Assembly (NCBI GenBank): GCA_013397435.1
Contig: VZRG01000193.1
Location: 124,001 to 188,000, forward strand
Direction: 5' to 3'
From: Erythrocercus mccallii
Taxonomy: Eukaryota > Chordata > Aves > Passeriformes > Dicruridae
Length of the DNA: 64,000 bases
The notes under the pieces were generated by a model, which ran no database searches, was not told the DNA's origin, and saw only the letters and a list, made by a program, of their open reading frames with translations. Shown here piece after piece: positions 24,663 to 38,600 of this stretch. Within the stretch, counting starts at the first letter, position 1. The number at the start of each line of letters is the position of its first letter. Position numbers and translations under genes: made by a program.

Positions 24663-27600
24663 ATACCACTCCAATCCCTCCCTGCTCCTATTTTATTTCT
24701 TTCCCTAGGGGAAAAGTACTCTGATTAGTAAGTTCTCCCAGCTTCAGAGATACAGAGATTGTATTTCCAGCTGAAAGCCTGAGTTACTAGGGAGGCTGGA
24801 ATTAAAACGTGTTTCAGCCTGTAAATCACGGGACTGTGTGCCATGGGCCAAGCTCTGTTTTGATTTGGTACAGCTTAAAGAGATTCCTATCAGAGTGCCC
24901 CACATAAACATCCAAAAAAAAGATCACATTTCTAACACCACAGCAAGGAGCAGATGTTATTTTTCCATGTTTCATTTACAGGTTAAAAAAGTCAACAGAA
25001 GTGTTAGAAAATGTTCAGTTCTGTTCAAAAACACCTACTAGCTATACATTAAGCAACCTTCCAAATACATGATAACTTCTGGGAATGTCAGCCAAAGAGT
25101 GTGCAAACTGGTTGGTAAATCGCCTTTGAGTCAAAAATAGCGAGTGTGTTTGTTGAGCAAGGCCATTACAGTAGTTTAGAACTTGTGGTCGGCACCCGCT
25201 GCATGTTGCTGAGTCTGCAATTTCACAGCAATACAAATATCAACAGATTGGCCATGCAGCACAGAGTCCTTTTTCTGTAACTAAGCACTGCAGGATATAT
25301 TCAAGACTGATTTATTAGAAACTTCAGCAGCAGCAGAGTTAGGATTTCCCCACTACAGTCTTTTGAAGTGCAAATGTGAACAAAATTACACCATATTGCA
25401 AAACCTATATGTTTTATCCAAAGCTTTGCATATGATTTTGATTTTTAAATGCACAAGTCTGAACACATTCTTTGGAATGTTTGTTTGGTTTTTTTTCCCA
25501 GCTGGAGATACACTCGGATCTAAGTACATCAAAAGATGAAGTAGCTCCACTAAAGCTTCTCCAGGGAAAAGACATAGCAATCCCAACTATTGAAAGAAAC
25601 TGGCAATTTACATGAGATGAGGTGTATTTGGCAGCAACAAAGTACATTTCTGGTCCTCTGTAATATCTTTATATCTTACAGTCATTGCTGAACTTTATTA
25701 TTACAACAACCTTATGAAGAATGGCCTTATTTTTCTAGCACAGTGTGTATTTTATGTGTACAGGAACTGATAAAAAGATCTCAAAATGAGTTTTGGGGTG
25801 ATGAAGGAAATCAGCATCATCCTTTGGTTAATTCCATGAGCAGAAAAGAACAGAATCTGCTCAATTACTTATTGGGAACTATTAACCACTGTAGTTAGAT
25901 AGCTATAAAAATACCTAAAATCTTACATCCAGTCAGGAATCAGCACAGGATCATCTTTTTGCCATCTCTAGCCTTTCCTTTCTTGATCCTCTGGAAATAA
26001 CTAGAAGAATTTTTTTAACAAGATATAGAGTCAAAGTGGGTTTTTTCTGTAATCTAGCTATAGCTATCTACAAAATCATTTTAAATGAAACAATATACTG
26101 TAGGTATATGTAATTTCTATTGTAATCTTTCAAAGTTTCTCTAGGATCCTATTATGACTCCATTCTATTTTTATATTTCCACAGAAGCCCAAATACCAAA
26201 CACTGCCATTTCCAAAAAATGTACGTTCCTGACACTCATTACCACACAATCACTGTCTCATCCAAGCAGCAGTTAAGTGACTAATATCTTTCCTTTCAGT
26301 TCCTCATTCCACTGTTGCCTGCTCCAGATTTCTTTACCACCTAATCTTATTTTATTGGGTTCTCAAATTAACAGGTACCCTGATAAGTGTTTTCTGCAAG
26401 TGAAAATTTAAGTGCAGTATGCCTTCCCACGTGCTCTTAAACATGAGCTTTACTGTAACTCATAAATCTGTGTGCTTTAAAACACACAAAATCTTATAGC
26501 ATATTTAAAAGAAGATTTAAAGGAAGGTTTGAGGCGTGGCAGGGAAGGGATGAAAGTCAGGAGAGAGATGAGAGGGAGTCTCTGGGTGCTGGTGATAGAG
26601 CTGGTGGTGCTTTCAGTCCTGCTCCTGGGACCTACACATGCAGCAACAATGTACCATTGCCTATTCAGGCCCTTGTGTGATTTAGCTTATTAAGTAAAAC
26701 TGCCAGAAAAGGTTTGGTTGAGGAGAGGGGGTTCTGCCAGCTTTTAGAGGATATCTCTCTCCTCACTGAATAGTACACAAATAGTACACAAATAGTACCA
26801 TCCAAGGACAATGCTGAGGAAATATGATGTAAAGGAAATAAAAAACAGAATGCTTCAAGGATTTTAATTTGAGACTGAGACAAGTTTCAGGAGTATGAAT
26901 TGACATTTAGTTACAAAAGGAGCAGGAAGCAAAAAGAAAGCAATGGTTAAAACAAAAATGTCAATCTAAAATTACTATAAGTTGATGTTTTTAAGGTGTT
27001 GGGGTTGTTGGTTTTTTCCATTTTTAAAAGCTAAACATGAAAGTTCTTCTTCAAACAGCCAGCCATCTGGCTCTTCGTGGATTTTAATGCAGCTCCTGAA
27101 ATCTGATCTGAATTAATATAGGCAATAGTGTTCTTTGAAGTTAGCAAGCACATAAACACAAAAGCTTTATCAGTAGAGCCATTCATACAGCAGTAAGTGA
27201 TTGTAGAGTAAACTTATCCAGCCACAGCTTATCCAGTCCCAGCACAAAAAACATTTCCAACAAAGCATCTAATTTTGAAGATGGGATTCCACTCTCTGAG
27301 CACACACAGTCTCCAGTTACACATGTGATGTGGGGGACACTAAATAGGAACAAGAGTGGAATTGACCCTGTGACCTCTAGGATGAGCTGCAGGGTTGTTA
27401 CACAGGCATCTGTGGCCTCAGCAGCTCAGTGGTTATATAGCAACAGTGTGCTGAAGCTTTAAAAAGATCTGAAAACAAAGTTCTTCTTGTGTTGTTCAAT
27501 AGCCATGCAGTGTCAAAGAGCCTGTCAGGGTCTCTTTCACAGGACAAACTGATCTGTGGTCTTTAATTTTACCCCTCTGCCCAGCACAACATAGCAACAG

Positions 27601-28049
27601 ACTCTTCTAGCTCTCTCTTGTGAGAGACATCCTACCCAACCTCCTTCCTACAGTCCAGATAAGCAACAATTTCTGTCAACATGAACATAGTTCATAAGGC
27701 GTGTTTAATAATATAGAATAATACTGAGGAACATACAGAATGAAGTGTCTGATTAATCTTTGGAGTATACTATGCCATCAGAAAACCCTGCAGGTTTCCC
27801 AAAAATCAGAAGAACATTGTTAGGCAATAAAGTAAGACCTCCCTCAGCTCCACTTTTCTGATCTTCCAGTTCCCTTTAGCCTGTCAGGATTGTCATCTGC
27901 CAGAGATATTCTCACATGGAGTCATCAGCTCAACATCCTTATTTCCATCACCATCTCTTTTCTTCCAGCTATACCTCCACCTCTGGAGATGTCACAGTGT
28001 GAAGAACAGTCACAACTTCATCAAACCACAAAGCCGATTAGATATCCCC
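24663..28049. other. Unique AT-rich non-coding stretch
   Basis: No gene recognised. It contains the second 50-bp dispersed repeat copy (26461-26510) and an 11-bp unit (TAGTACACAAA) repeated about 2.6 times at 26771-26799. The rest shows nothing. Confidence 0.5.
26461..26510 (+). repeat. 50-bp dispersed repeat, copy 2
   Basis: Same word as 19324-19373 with one mismatch, same orientation, about 7.1 kb away. No target-site duplication or tail is visible next to either copy. Confidence 0.9.
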
Positions 28050-28460
28050 CTGATGCCTGACTGACCTGAAACAGAGACTGGACAGAGCTAGAGAATAAAG
28101 AAGGTAGTTATTGAAAGGCCTCCAGAATCCACCTTGGGCAGGACAGGAGCCTGACCAAGGCTGCACGCAGGGTGGACTAAGAATAGTCACAAAAATGGCT
28201 GCTGGGTCACAAGATCTTACATTTTTATAAGTTTTGGTCCGTTTGCATATTGGGGTTTAATTGTCCAATTACAGCTTCAGGTTGTGAGGTCCCATCCTTC
28301 TTGTTTCTCCTTTCAGTCCACTGTTGTTTATGCTTTTGGGCCTGAAAGTTGTCCTCGGTCTTCAGCAGGAACAGGATTTGTTTTCTCTACTACCTAATCT
28401 GTGAAGAGAGCTCACTAGCACTTAATATGAGGCTCAGAACTACATCCCTAGGCGGCACAG
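28050..28460 (-). mobile_element. Solo LTR remnant, ERVL-like, minus strand
   Basis: In plus-strand order it holds ACTGACCTGAAACAGAGACT, GGACAGAGCTAGAGAATAAA, TTGAAAGGCCTCCAGAATCC, ACCTTGGGCAGGACAGGAGC, TTTTTATAAGTTTTGGTCC, TTTGCATATTGGGGTTTAAT, TGTCCAATTACAGCTTCAGG, TTTATGCTTTTGGGCCTGA and GAGGCTCAGAACTACATCCC. I recall this arrangement as a songbird endogenous-retrovirus LTR. On the minus strand a TATA-like TTATAAAAAT near 28222-28231 lies upstream of the pyrimidine-rich 3' part, which fixes the orientation. Ends are approximate. No clean target-site duplication was found. Confidence 0.65.
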
Positions 28461-29269
28461 AATCTGCAAATATGAAAGCTAAACTTAAGTCATCACCTCG
28501 TCTGAGAGCAATATTTTCTATCATGGCCAGGCATGGTCCAATTTACATGAAACTCTGGCAGCTCTAGGATCAAATGTTGGATTTTTATATAGCTTTTTCT
28601 GTATAACTGCATTTTCACAGCAATTACAGTATAAGTTTCTAACATGGCAGGCATTCACACTGTTGTTCTCCAGTTTTGCCGTTCCCATCTCATATCACAG
28701 TCTAATTCAGGAATCTTTTTCTATGAGGCCCTTTATTATTTTGATAATATGTTTCGACTGCTTGATGGTTGGAATAGGTACTAGTAGTTACAGATCCAAA
28801 TCTGTATTTTCTTCCAAATTATCTAAACTCAATCTCACATCATACATGAACTTTTCCTGAAAATTCTGTCTAGCTACTTAAATTTGAATATACATGGCAA
28901 TGAGTCCTCTTACTGGAAAACCAGTAACAGTTTAGAACAACTCCAACATTCATTTTACCTCTAGCTAACAAATAAATTGGTAAGATTTTTATTTCAATAG
29001 ATCAATGTTCCTCTGCCAAAAAAGACACTCCTTTGAATTGCTTGAACTATATTTCTGTCATAGAAAGCATACAAATAGTTTCCAGGCTCTCACTGTAATT
29101 TTGAAAGGGATACAAAATAGTCCCAACCTTGCACATGGCATTTTTCTATTATTATATTATTTTCATATGACAAGCTAGCATATTTTTCTGTCTCATATTT
29201 TCTTCTGTGCAAGATTGTTGTGATTCCAGCCAGGTAGGGTTGGATGTTGCAGTAAACAGGAATGAATAG
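28461..29269. other. Unique non-coding DNA between two LTRs
   Basis: No retroviral gag, pol or env similarity visible between the LTRs, which also face opposite ways, so they do not bound one provirus. No gene recognised. Confidence 0.5.
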
Positions 29270-29653
29270 CACCTGGATGTTATTCTATACCACTTCACAT
29301 CTTTTCTGGGAGTGGGTGAAGGGGTCTCCTCCAGGTCTAGCATGGTGTGGAGTGGTGGAGGAAGTGGTTGGGTTTTGTTTTCAGTCAAGGGGGTTCCATG
29401 TGAATTGTTTGCCTCTTTCTTATACCCTCTGTCATCAACATTCTTGTTCTCTCTGTTCATTTTCTTATCCCTGCTGTTTCCAGTAAGTTGTGCTTATCTC
29501 AACCCTTGACCTTTACTTTTTCTGCTCCAAATCTCCTCTCCTCCTGCCCCAAGGAAAAAGGGAGAGGGAAGGGGGAGCAAGTGAGTGGCACATGGTTTGG
29601 AGAGTCTCAGTGGGAGCACTAAATTGGGGGAGTACCATTTCTAAACCACAACA
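29270..29653 (+). mobile_element. LTR, 3' portion, avian ERVL-type
   Basis: The block contains diverged landmarks of the common avian ERVL LTR in order: ATGTTATTCTATACCACTTC, GGGAGTGGGTGAAGGGG, TCTGTTCATTTTCTTATCCC, TTATCTCAACCCTTGACCTT, TACTTTTTCTGC, AAATCTCCTCTCCTCCTGCC, a purine-rich GGGAGAGGGAAGGGGGAGC and GTGAGTGGCACATGGTTTGG, and the end CTAAACCACAACA at 29641-29653. The 5' half is missing or too diverged to see. It is clearly older than the LTR at 24170. Confidence 0.68.
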
Positions 29654-32600
29654 AAGATGTGCAAAATGAAAGTCACAACTAAGACTAATGCGTCTGCCCT
29701 CAGCAACATGACTCCACAGAGGCCCTGTGACAGCCTTGAGGTGCACTGGTTGAGGCAGGAGGGAGAGCTGTCTACCAGCCCCAAGGCTCCTGGCCCAGTG
29801 GCAGCAGCTATCATCCACCTTTTTCACAAAAACTCCTGTGACATAATACACTTCTACTCAGGACCTAGGTCCTGGCTCATTTTTTGTGTTCATTAACATT
29901 ACAGGGAGCCAGACCGCAAGCTGTGGATTTGCACTGAGACAGAGTCCTCTGTCTGAGGAGGCAAGATTGTTTACAGTATTTCTGAATCTGATGGTTCAAA
30001 TGTTGTACAAATGCAGTCAGTATTTCTCAGATGTTGGCCCTCTGGGTCCTGGAATGTATCCTGAACCATGTTTGTGGGGCATTCAGCATAAGAAGGGTCT
30101 CTACACAAGATGAGGATTCAGGAAAGCACCATAACAAACACAGAAACAAATAGGATCATGGTGCATTAAGGCATTTTCCTCACCACTACAAGAAACAGTG
30201 ATGGTAAAAATCAATTTTATAAGATTAGAAACAGTAGAGTTGCCCATGGAGCTGGCTGAGATGTCAAGATGCAAGGGGTGGGGAGGAAGGAGCAATTGTC
30301 ACTTCTGTTCCCAGTTAGGCAAAGGACTTTGCATTGTCTGTCCCCATGTCATTTATAAAGGTTTTGTGTGAACAGAACCAACAGATTTGTGGTTAACATG
30401 CACCAAATATTATTTCTTCCTTTACTGCATTTGTTGTAAAGATGTATGTGCTCCCCTCAGCAATTCATGTAACTGAGCAGTAAAGCTATTTATTTGATAT
30501 GTAAAACTTTCCAAAGAAACACCCATCAAGCCCAGACACAGTCCTAGCCACTAATATATGATAACTTTTTCTCTTCTTCCATGAAAACTTTTTAAAGGTG
30601 TGTTAATTTCTAAAGGCATGGCTCGGTCACTCCAGTAGGTATCCAGAAAATGCCATACACAGAACACTTGCTGGACACAGGCCATAATGTTGGCAAACTA
30701 TCAGAAATGAAACCAGACAGCTACCACTATTTCATCTGCTTTGTCTTTTCTTCCAGTGAGCATTTGTGAGGAGTGTGATACACACTCCTTTCATTTGCAT
30801 ATATGGGCATTTAGGGGCCCCCATGAGCAGGGGGACACAGGTAGCTGCTTTTGCATGGGCTGATGGGATGTCCATGCCAGGAGCATCTCCCCAGAGCAGC
30901 GGGGAGGAGAAGTTAGAGAGCCCCTGCCTTGGGCACTCCTATCCTGAGACCAGAGTGTGCCTTGAAGGGGGCCAGACTTGTGGGGAGGTTTCCTGTTCTT
31001 TAAACACTGGCTTTTGTTTCCTGTGGTTCACAGACCAGCAGTGCCCAGGACCAGGACTGCCTCAGAGAAGGCAAGCCCATGTGCAATCCACCAGCAATTA
31101 GCTCAGAGGTGGATTGACATCAAATACTAACACCACCATTTCTTACCACGTATTATTATGGACTTAACAGCATCAGTTCTTATGCATATGAGCAAAGCAG
31201 CACTCAGCAGTGTAGCCTGAAACTGCTTAACAAGGAGATTGCCTCAGTACTGCATTTGGGAGATGTGTATTTGAGGACTTACCTTTTTGAGGATGCACAT
31301 GCTCTGGCACCAGACCCACTGGCACAGACCACCCAGGCCATGTAGGAGTGTTTAGGGGTAGAAGTGAGGCAAGGCAGAATCTAACGTGTCTTTCTTACCT
31401 AAAAGAGATCAATATTAGACCCACGCCAAAACAGCTGGGGGTCTGCTTGGGTCCTTGCAGTCATGCTCCTCTTGCAAATACTGTTTTCTCTAGAAGGGGG
31501 ATACCACTAAATCAATCATGCAACCACAACGGCAGAGACCTGTCATCATCTCTTCCTGAAGGACTGACTGGAAGGTATGAGTCACAATCCCTTTCACCAG
31601 GATTCAGAAGTGAGGGCTGAGGAAGGGCAAAGTCAGTTATGCCATAAACCAGCGTAAATCTATTAGGTGGTAGAGGGAAATTTGGCCAGACCTTCCAATC
31701 TGAAGTCAAAACACAAATATATACACTAATGACAAAATGAAAATGTCTCAGACACTTACATAAAGGCTCTTATAGCTGCTACAGACACAAGATCAAAAGA
31801 TTTTGATTGACATATTTAGGGATTGATCATTATATGCCTTGTAAACAACCTACAATAATGTCTTAAAATTCAGTCAAGTCTTCAGGCCCATGAAGTTGTT
31901 TATAGTTTTTAAATGGCCTTCTGAAAAATCAGTGCTGATGAAAGCTGTGATTCTTGTGACTGAAACAAAAGCAAGGCATTTCAAAGATTTTAGGAATGTC
32001 CCAATGTTGCCAGTATGCCTTGTAGCTTCATTTTCTGAGACAATATTGATCTTTCAGTCTGTACTTCTGGAACTAGAAATGGAATTTATATACAATGGAA
32101 AGGCTTTGCTGTTGATTTCACCTCTGGCATAAATCTAGTCAGCAGTAATTCTGGAAAGTCCTGAACAAACGACAGAAAGAGTCTGCTTGATACTTATTGC
32201 CACTATTAATCAAGACTGATTTCTTGCTAAGTAGTACAAATGGTATGAGAGCAGACATGGCAGTGTAGAGGTATCTGTACAAATTGTGTCTGATTGCCAA
32301 AGCAGGATAACTCCAAGCAATCTCAGTTCCCATCATACCTTCCAGATTTAATCCAGCTTTGGGTTCCAGTACCCAGGAATGACACTCTCATTTTGATCCT
32401 CTGATTGCACTTGTTCCCCCACTAGCTGTGTTACCCTACAATAGCTTCCTTTTCCTGTTTAAAGGGATATGTTTTCAGACTCCATTGTGAATTTATCAGT
32501 AGGAGTTCCTCATTTTCAATACTGCTTAAGGTGAACAGCTTTCCCTTCCCATGTCCTTTTAGCACAATTGTACTTCTTTTTTTCCAAATGAAGCACACCT

Positions 32601-35600
32601 ATGACCCTACTTATACCCTGAGGCAGTTTTTGTGGTACTAACAGCACTCTTCCAAGAGCATGTAGGTTCCTAAGTTTATAAGATACGTGCTTCCTAACAT
32701 CAGCCTGCAACTGTATTGCTATAATAACATCATTTCTGCACTTATTTTTTGTGCCTTCATGTTTACATTGGAGATGGTTCAAACTTCTTCCCCAAGGAGG
32801 TGTTTTCATCCTTCCTTTCAAATCATTCACTAACTACACAAAAATGTAAATGGTGTATGGCCAGTTGCCTAGGCTAATGTTGGATTTTCAAAGTAGCTGC
32901 ACTGTGACAAGAAAGCTTCAGTCTGTGATTTCAGTCTAACAATATCTGTGGTGTATGTGTGGATGTCTTGGGTTTGAGCCTGTTTAATGAGTGTGTTTAA
33001 CAGGTCATCATGTATTTTAAAATCTGGTAAATTGGACATGTGCAAAAAGCAAACACAAATGCTCTACTCTAAGGCATTTAGAATGGGTCAACCTCTTTGA
33101 TTCAGCTTGGTGCCCATTTCCTTGCATGGGCTGCATGGGTTTTTATCCCAAGGAAACTCTATTGCAACAGTCATAATTACTCCACTTTACATTTAGTGAA
33201 CATGAGATGTGTTTTGGGTTTGTTGTGGGCTTTTTACAATTTTTTTGTGATCCATCTTTTATTTAGTAATGATGATGGCCAGAGAGCAGTGATCACCTCT
33301 AAACAACCAAAATGCTGGTTCAAGATATTGAAGCCCACAGGACCAGCAACTTAAAAACATATTCCCTCAAATACCTATGTAAATATTCCCTAAATTGTAT
33401 TTTTTCCCATTCCTCTACCAAAGGAAAATAAAAATCAAATATTGTCATGCTGCACTAAATCTGTTAGCTGAAAGAAACCACTGTATGTTGGGTGCCTTCA
33501 TAGAACTGGTCTGAAAGATGCCTAACAGATTAACTGATGATGCCTATTACGCATACTGAAAGTTTAACTCTTGCCTTGCTTTGCCATATGTTTATACCAA
33601 CTAATCACAAAATTGTAATTTACTTCTTTTGTTATTATCTTTTATTTGCCAGATTAGAGTATGATTTTGTCAGACAATCTAAATCTGATCCTCTCTAAGC
33701 CAAGGACCTATATTAAGATGAAAATATGCAGAATAGGGATAATTACAGCTTCTCTTCACATTCTTCAGCTCATCACAAGTTGCCAAAAAGATGAGTCTTG
33801 TTTGGATTTCAGAAACCCAGCAAACTAACTGCCGGATATTTATGATCTATATGGATACAAATCTTTATGAAATACAGTCTCAGTCTGGAAGTTGCTCCTT
33901 TCATGGTTGATTTACAGTGCATAATGCTTAATTATTTCATTGTGCCTTTTGCCAAGGTATGAATAATTCATGATCCTTCTTTAAAAAAACAAAGACCAGG
34001 TTGATTCATGATCTTGATCCACAGCCAGAATTTTAAAAAGTATATGAATATTGGAACAGTTCAGGATTTGGAAAGATGAGAGGAAGACCAGGCTTCACAT
34101 TCTATCTAGATTATCCACGTTAGGAATGTGAGGTTATATGGTAAGGACTGTGCTGAGTAAGAGATTAAAAGAATATACAATTTATTACTTGCAAAATACT
34201 GCTGAAACCTAGCCATTTAGTTATTCCATCAACCTCACAAGCCGGCCATGGACTACTTCATGGTGAAATTGCTCAGGTGTTGACTGTGGACTCATTTTAG
34301 TTGGTGAGTCAGAAAGCTGACTGTGAGCAAAGGACAATGTCTAGAAGACAAATTTATTGCTCACATTGCACCCTCTACTGTCTACCTCCTGTAGCAGCTC
34401 TGGCCAAAGTCTGCCTCCTTGTTGGTTTGTGTAACAGTGGACAGAGAATTCAAGGGAAAAATGCCAAAGTAAAGGAAAAGGCCACATAGGTAACAAGTAA
34501 ATCTGCATGAGATCAGAAATGAATGACTATATTTTTAGTTGGCTGACTGATGAATTTTTAAGGCCAAACCTTAAATCCTGATTGCATTGCTATTCTGAGT
34601 TCAATGAGAGATCCTCTTTAATGAGGTCAGCAGGCCATTGCTAGTTGAATGTGAGCCACCGGATTAGAAAGCATATCTGCCTTCCTAGACCATTGGATAT
34701 ATATTTGAGATTCAGATGCTAAAAGTCCACCAAGGTGTCTAAGCAGGTCTGTGGAGTACAAGGGCCTTTATTAGACATCACATCTCACTGACAATCACAG
34801 GCGAAACACATCAAGCTGCCAGGTTAGGAGAGTGGGTAAAAGCACAGAACTAGGTTGGAGAGTGGGCAGTTTTTCACCTTAGGTTAAACCCCAACCAGGA
34901 GCACCTTTTATTAGAGTATATCGTTGCCCCACACTGTTCCATTAATCATTAATCATCCTGTTCCACCACTGCATGCAACAGAACACAGCATTCAACATTA
35001 AAAGCTCAGCCTGTTTGTAAATTCCTACCCAGAATTAGTTATTGATGACTCAAGAATCAGAAGAGCTCCCACTTGCTCAGAGCTAGCTTACCTGGTAGAT
35101 CCCAAATAGGGATCGAGAGAGTGATAATAGAATTTGGACCCTGGTCTCAAACATATGAAAACATGACATACAGAGAGAAATCCATCTCTAGAGACGTGAG
35201 TCTGCCCACCCTCACTGAGGTTGTAAAACAGCTGGGATGGTGCATCCATGCTGTCATTCTTCACTGTCTACAGAGGAAATCTAGATAGGGTTTGAACTAC
35301 ATGCTTAATTTTTTTGCCAGTTCACCTGGGAAGAAAGCCCTATCCTGCAAGGCTTACAATCCAAAGGGATATGCTAGTACAAGCATGTCATAGGACAAAA
35401 AGGCACCAGATAAAAAATGGAAAAAACACATCTGTATACTTACAGATGTAGTTGATTGATAGGGAAAAAAAACAGATAAAATATGGATATTCAGTTCATG
35501 GTAATTACTCATTATCACAAGAGAAAGAGGCATTTCAATCTTTAATTCTATTAAAAGAATTAAAACTTTACCAAAGGTTCTTCTGATCTCACTTTAGTTA

Positions 35601-38600
35601 GTATAAATATACACTATTTTATACATGCCAATAGAGACAAACAGGTATTTACTGGAGTGGGAGAACATGGCTTCAAGTTCACTCTCAGGAACTTGAGAGG
35701 ACTCAGCACTCCCAACACTTCCAAGGCAGTGTTGAGGAGATTATCAGAAGACAGTGGGTGGCAGCCTACATAATCATGTTTGTTTCTGTGCCCTCAGATC
35801 CAGCTTTTCACAAGGCAGGGTTTAAAACAGGAGCTGATGCAGGCTTTCTTTTATTGCAGCCAGACATAGTAAAAAAAACCCGAAGCCTGGTCCTCTCAGA
35901 AACCAAGCAAATGAGCAGTTCTGCTGCAGTTATTTCAGAAGTGAATCTCAGGAGACCTGTTAGTTTTGCACCATGCTCTACTGTTGCTCAGGGGTACTGT
36001 AGTCATAGGAATCAGCAAAGCAAAAATTTCTTTCAGTTGCGCTGTGAGGGAGGAGACATAAAATTCCATTAAATACCAGGTCTTCAAAAAAGGTTGCAAC
36101 AATGGTGCCTGTTACACTGTAATGAGCAGTTTATCCCACTTTCTCCTTAAACCTTCAATGTGATGCGCTTTCCTTTTAGCATTTACAGCAGAACAGAGGG
36201 GAAGTATTATAACAGCTAAGCAAGGAGTCATACTTCAGGATGGTTGTCAGCTGAGGTTTTTAAAGCAAAGATCTGTCTATCAAGAGACTTAGCAAGAGCC
36301 AGAGGCTTTAAAAAGCAGTCTGCACAAAGCACCAGACAGCATGGAGCGGGAGACGACTCTGCGTGTTTGGACTTGACAAGCAACCTTTCCCCTCTGACTT
36401 CTGTTATTTTAGGACAATAATCTGCTGCTCTCAGATTGCTGTCCTTGGCAAAGACTGCAGCCCAGCCAACACATGGATATCCTCGTTTATAACTGAAACA
36501 CAGAGTTGGAAACTCAGAGCCTAAATTAGGAGGAGCTCACCACAAAAAATATCCTCTCCTCTCATTATCACCTCTGTTTCATAGCATTTGACATCAATCT
36601 CAGCCTTTCCTGACTCTTAAGCACTGGACATGTTAAAGACAGGGAGAGCTCTCAGCCAGCTAATGTTTGGGAAAAGGTTAAACTTTGAATTAGAAAGAGC
36701 TATGCAGAGTTCTTATCTTGTAAGAGCGTCTAAAGGTGGCTACAAATGGATCTTCTTTAGCACGCTTCATGCCAGTGGAAAGGTAGTGCAAATAAACCTT
36801 TGACAGGAAAATCATGGACTGCAAATGTTGGGAGAATTAAATACAAGTGTGGTAATTAATTACAAGTAATCAGTTCATTTGATTACTATGTCTAATGCAA
36901 ACTAACATTGAATAAAAGGAAAGCATTCACCCCACTTATATGGTAACTTTTAGAAGTTGCTTCATGATAGGCACAAAATCAAATTTGCCACCAGAAATGG
37001 ACTTGATACAAGGTATGGGGTTTCTGCACATATTGCAATGGTATCTCCTGTCTGAGCTTGTGCAGATTATATTTTCCAGGAGTCTAATACCCACTACCCA
37101 AATCCCACAGGATCAAAAAGGATTTGTGCATAGCGTGAATCCATAAGGAAACTAAGATATTTCGGGCTGGTTTCAGGAACACATTTGCCACACAAGACAC
37201 AGCAGACCCAGGTGCCAAAAGTAAATACAGGAAAGGCAATACCAAAAATCAGAGTTTAAACCCTGGCCATGTCACTGCATGCAAAGGACACGCTGGTTTG
37301 ACCAAGGTTGGGGATATAGCTCTGTTTCAGGAAAGGTTCTGTTTCAGGACATAAAGACGGTTTTTGTGTAGTGAAAATTCAACAAGATAAGTAAGTAAAA
37401 AAGGCATAAAAATGACAAAGTGTAAAAATACACTATTCTCCTCAAACTGCATCTAGTAAATCAGGACAGCAGAGCCCAGAAACAAAATGAGTGTTGTTTT
37501 AGTAGAGCAAAGTGAGAGGGCCAACAGCAGATGCACTTCTTGGCACTGAGTTCTGCAAATTCTGTAAGCAGCAGGGATGAACCTGCTTCACCAAAGATTA
37601 AATCTACACAAAAGCATCATATTCAACATTGGGAAAGAGGGTCATCTACTGTACTGGCAAGCAGCACCAAAGATAGGGTACCCTGGAGACAAAATGTGAG
37701 GCTACTTAGAAACACACTTGCCAGTCTGAAAAGAGAGGCAGCACAATGGTAACTAGTGAAGAAACAGCTGGGCATGGTGGCACCAGGCTGTGTCTTTCAA
37801 CTCGTGCTATCAACACTTGTTCATACAGCCAGTGTGTTGGGAAGTGCTTGTCACTTTCCATTTGGTCTCAGAGATATGAATAGGGTCCGGTGTCAAAGGA
37901 GGCATGTTAGGGGCTTGGGTTTGTTTTCCTTTAACACTCAACAATATTGGCAATGCTATAGCCACATGATAAGACTGGCCATGTACAATTTATATGACAG
38001 TTGTAACTTATTGCTGACATTAGAGAAAAGCCAGGAAGACCCAAGGAGATTTTGGAAAAATACAGGCCATCACAAACACAGCTGGTAAGAAACACACTTC
38101 TAGCACTTCACAATCATGCCAAATTCAACAGCAGAAAAGCTTAACTGTTGGTCAATTCTAATGTAAGCATCCATAACATGGGTAAAGGCCAATCCCATCC
38201 AGTTCAGTATTTTAACCTCTGGAAAGGCATCTATTCCATTACCCACTTAAATCTCCTTCTCAGTTTTTATGTAAGAAGCTCACTTCTGCAGCTGTATTGA
38301 GAAAAACAAATCAGTTGTAAAAAGTTCCATTGTATGAATTATGTGCAAGTTTCAAGCTAAAAGAAAACTGAATACTTTTATGAAAAATGTGTGTACCTCT
38401 GCTCCAAGTTATTTGATTTTAAAAATGCTCATAATCCTTCTTTCCCACTTGAATTCTCCTCAAAAAGAATCTAAGTGAGTCCTTTTAACAGCAGTGGATG
38501 AAAAACCATTACAACAGCCAGTGGCTTTTTAAAAAAATTGCATTTTTTGGTGTATAAATTGCTCCAAAGCCACGTTCTACTTAATGACCACAGCAAATTG

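Noticed and set aside
28050..29653. A single provirus bounded by the two LTRs
   Set aside because: The LTRs are unrelated, face opposite ways and have no gag, pol or env similarity between them.
37756..38088. 110-codon plus-strand open frame
   Set aside because: No homologous motif, no promoter or splice signals; length is within chance for 64 kb in six frames.
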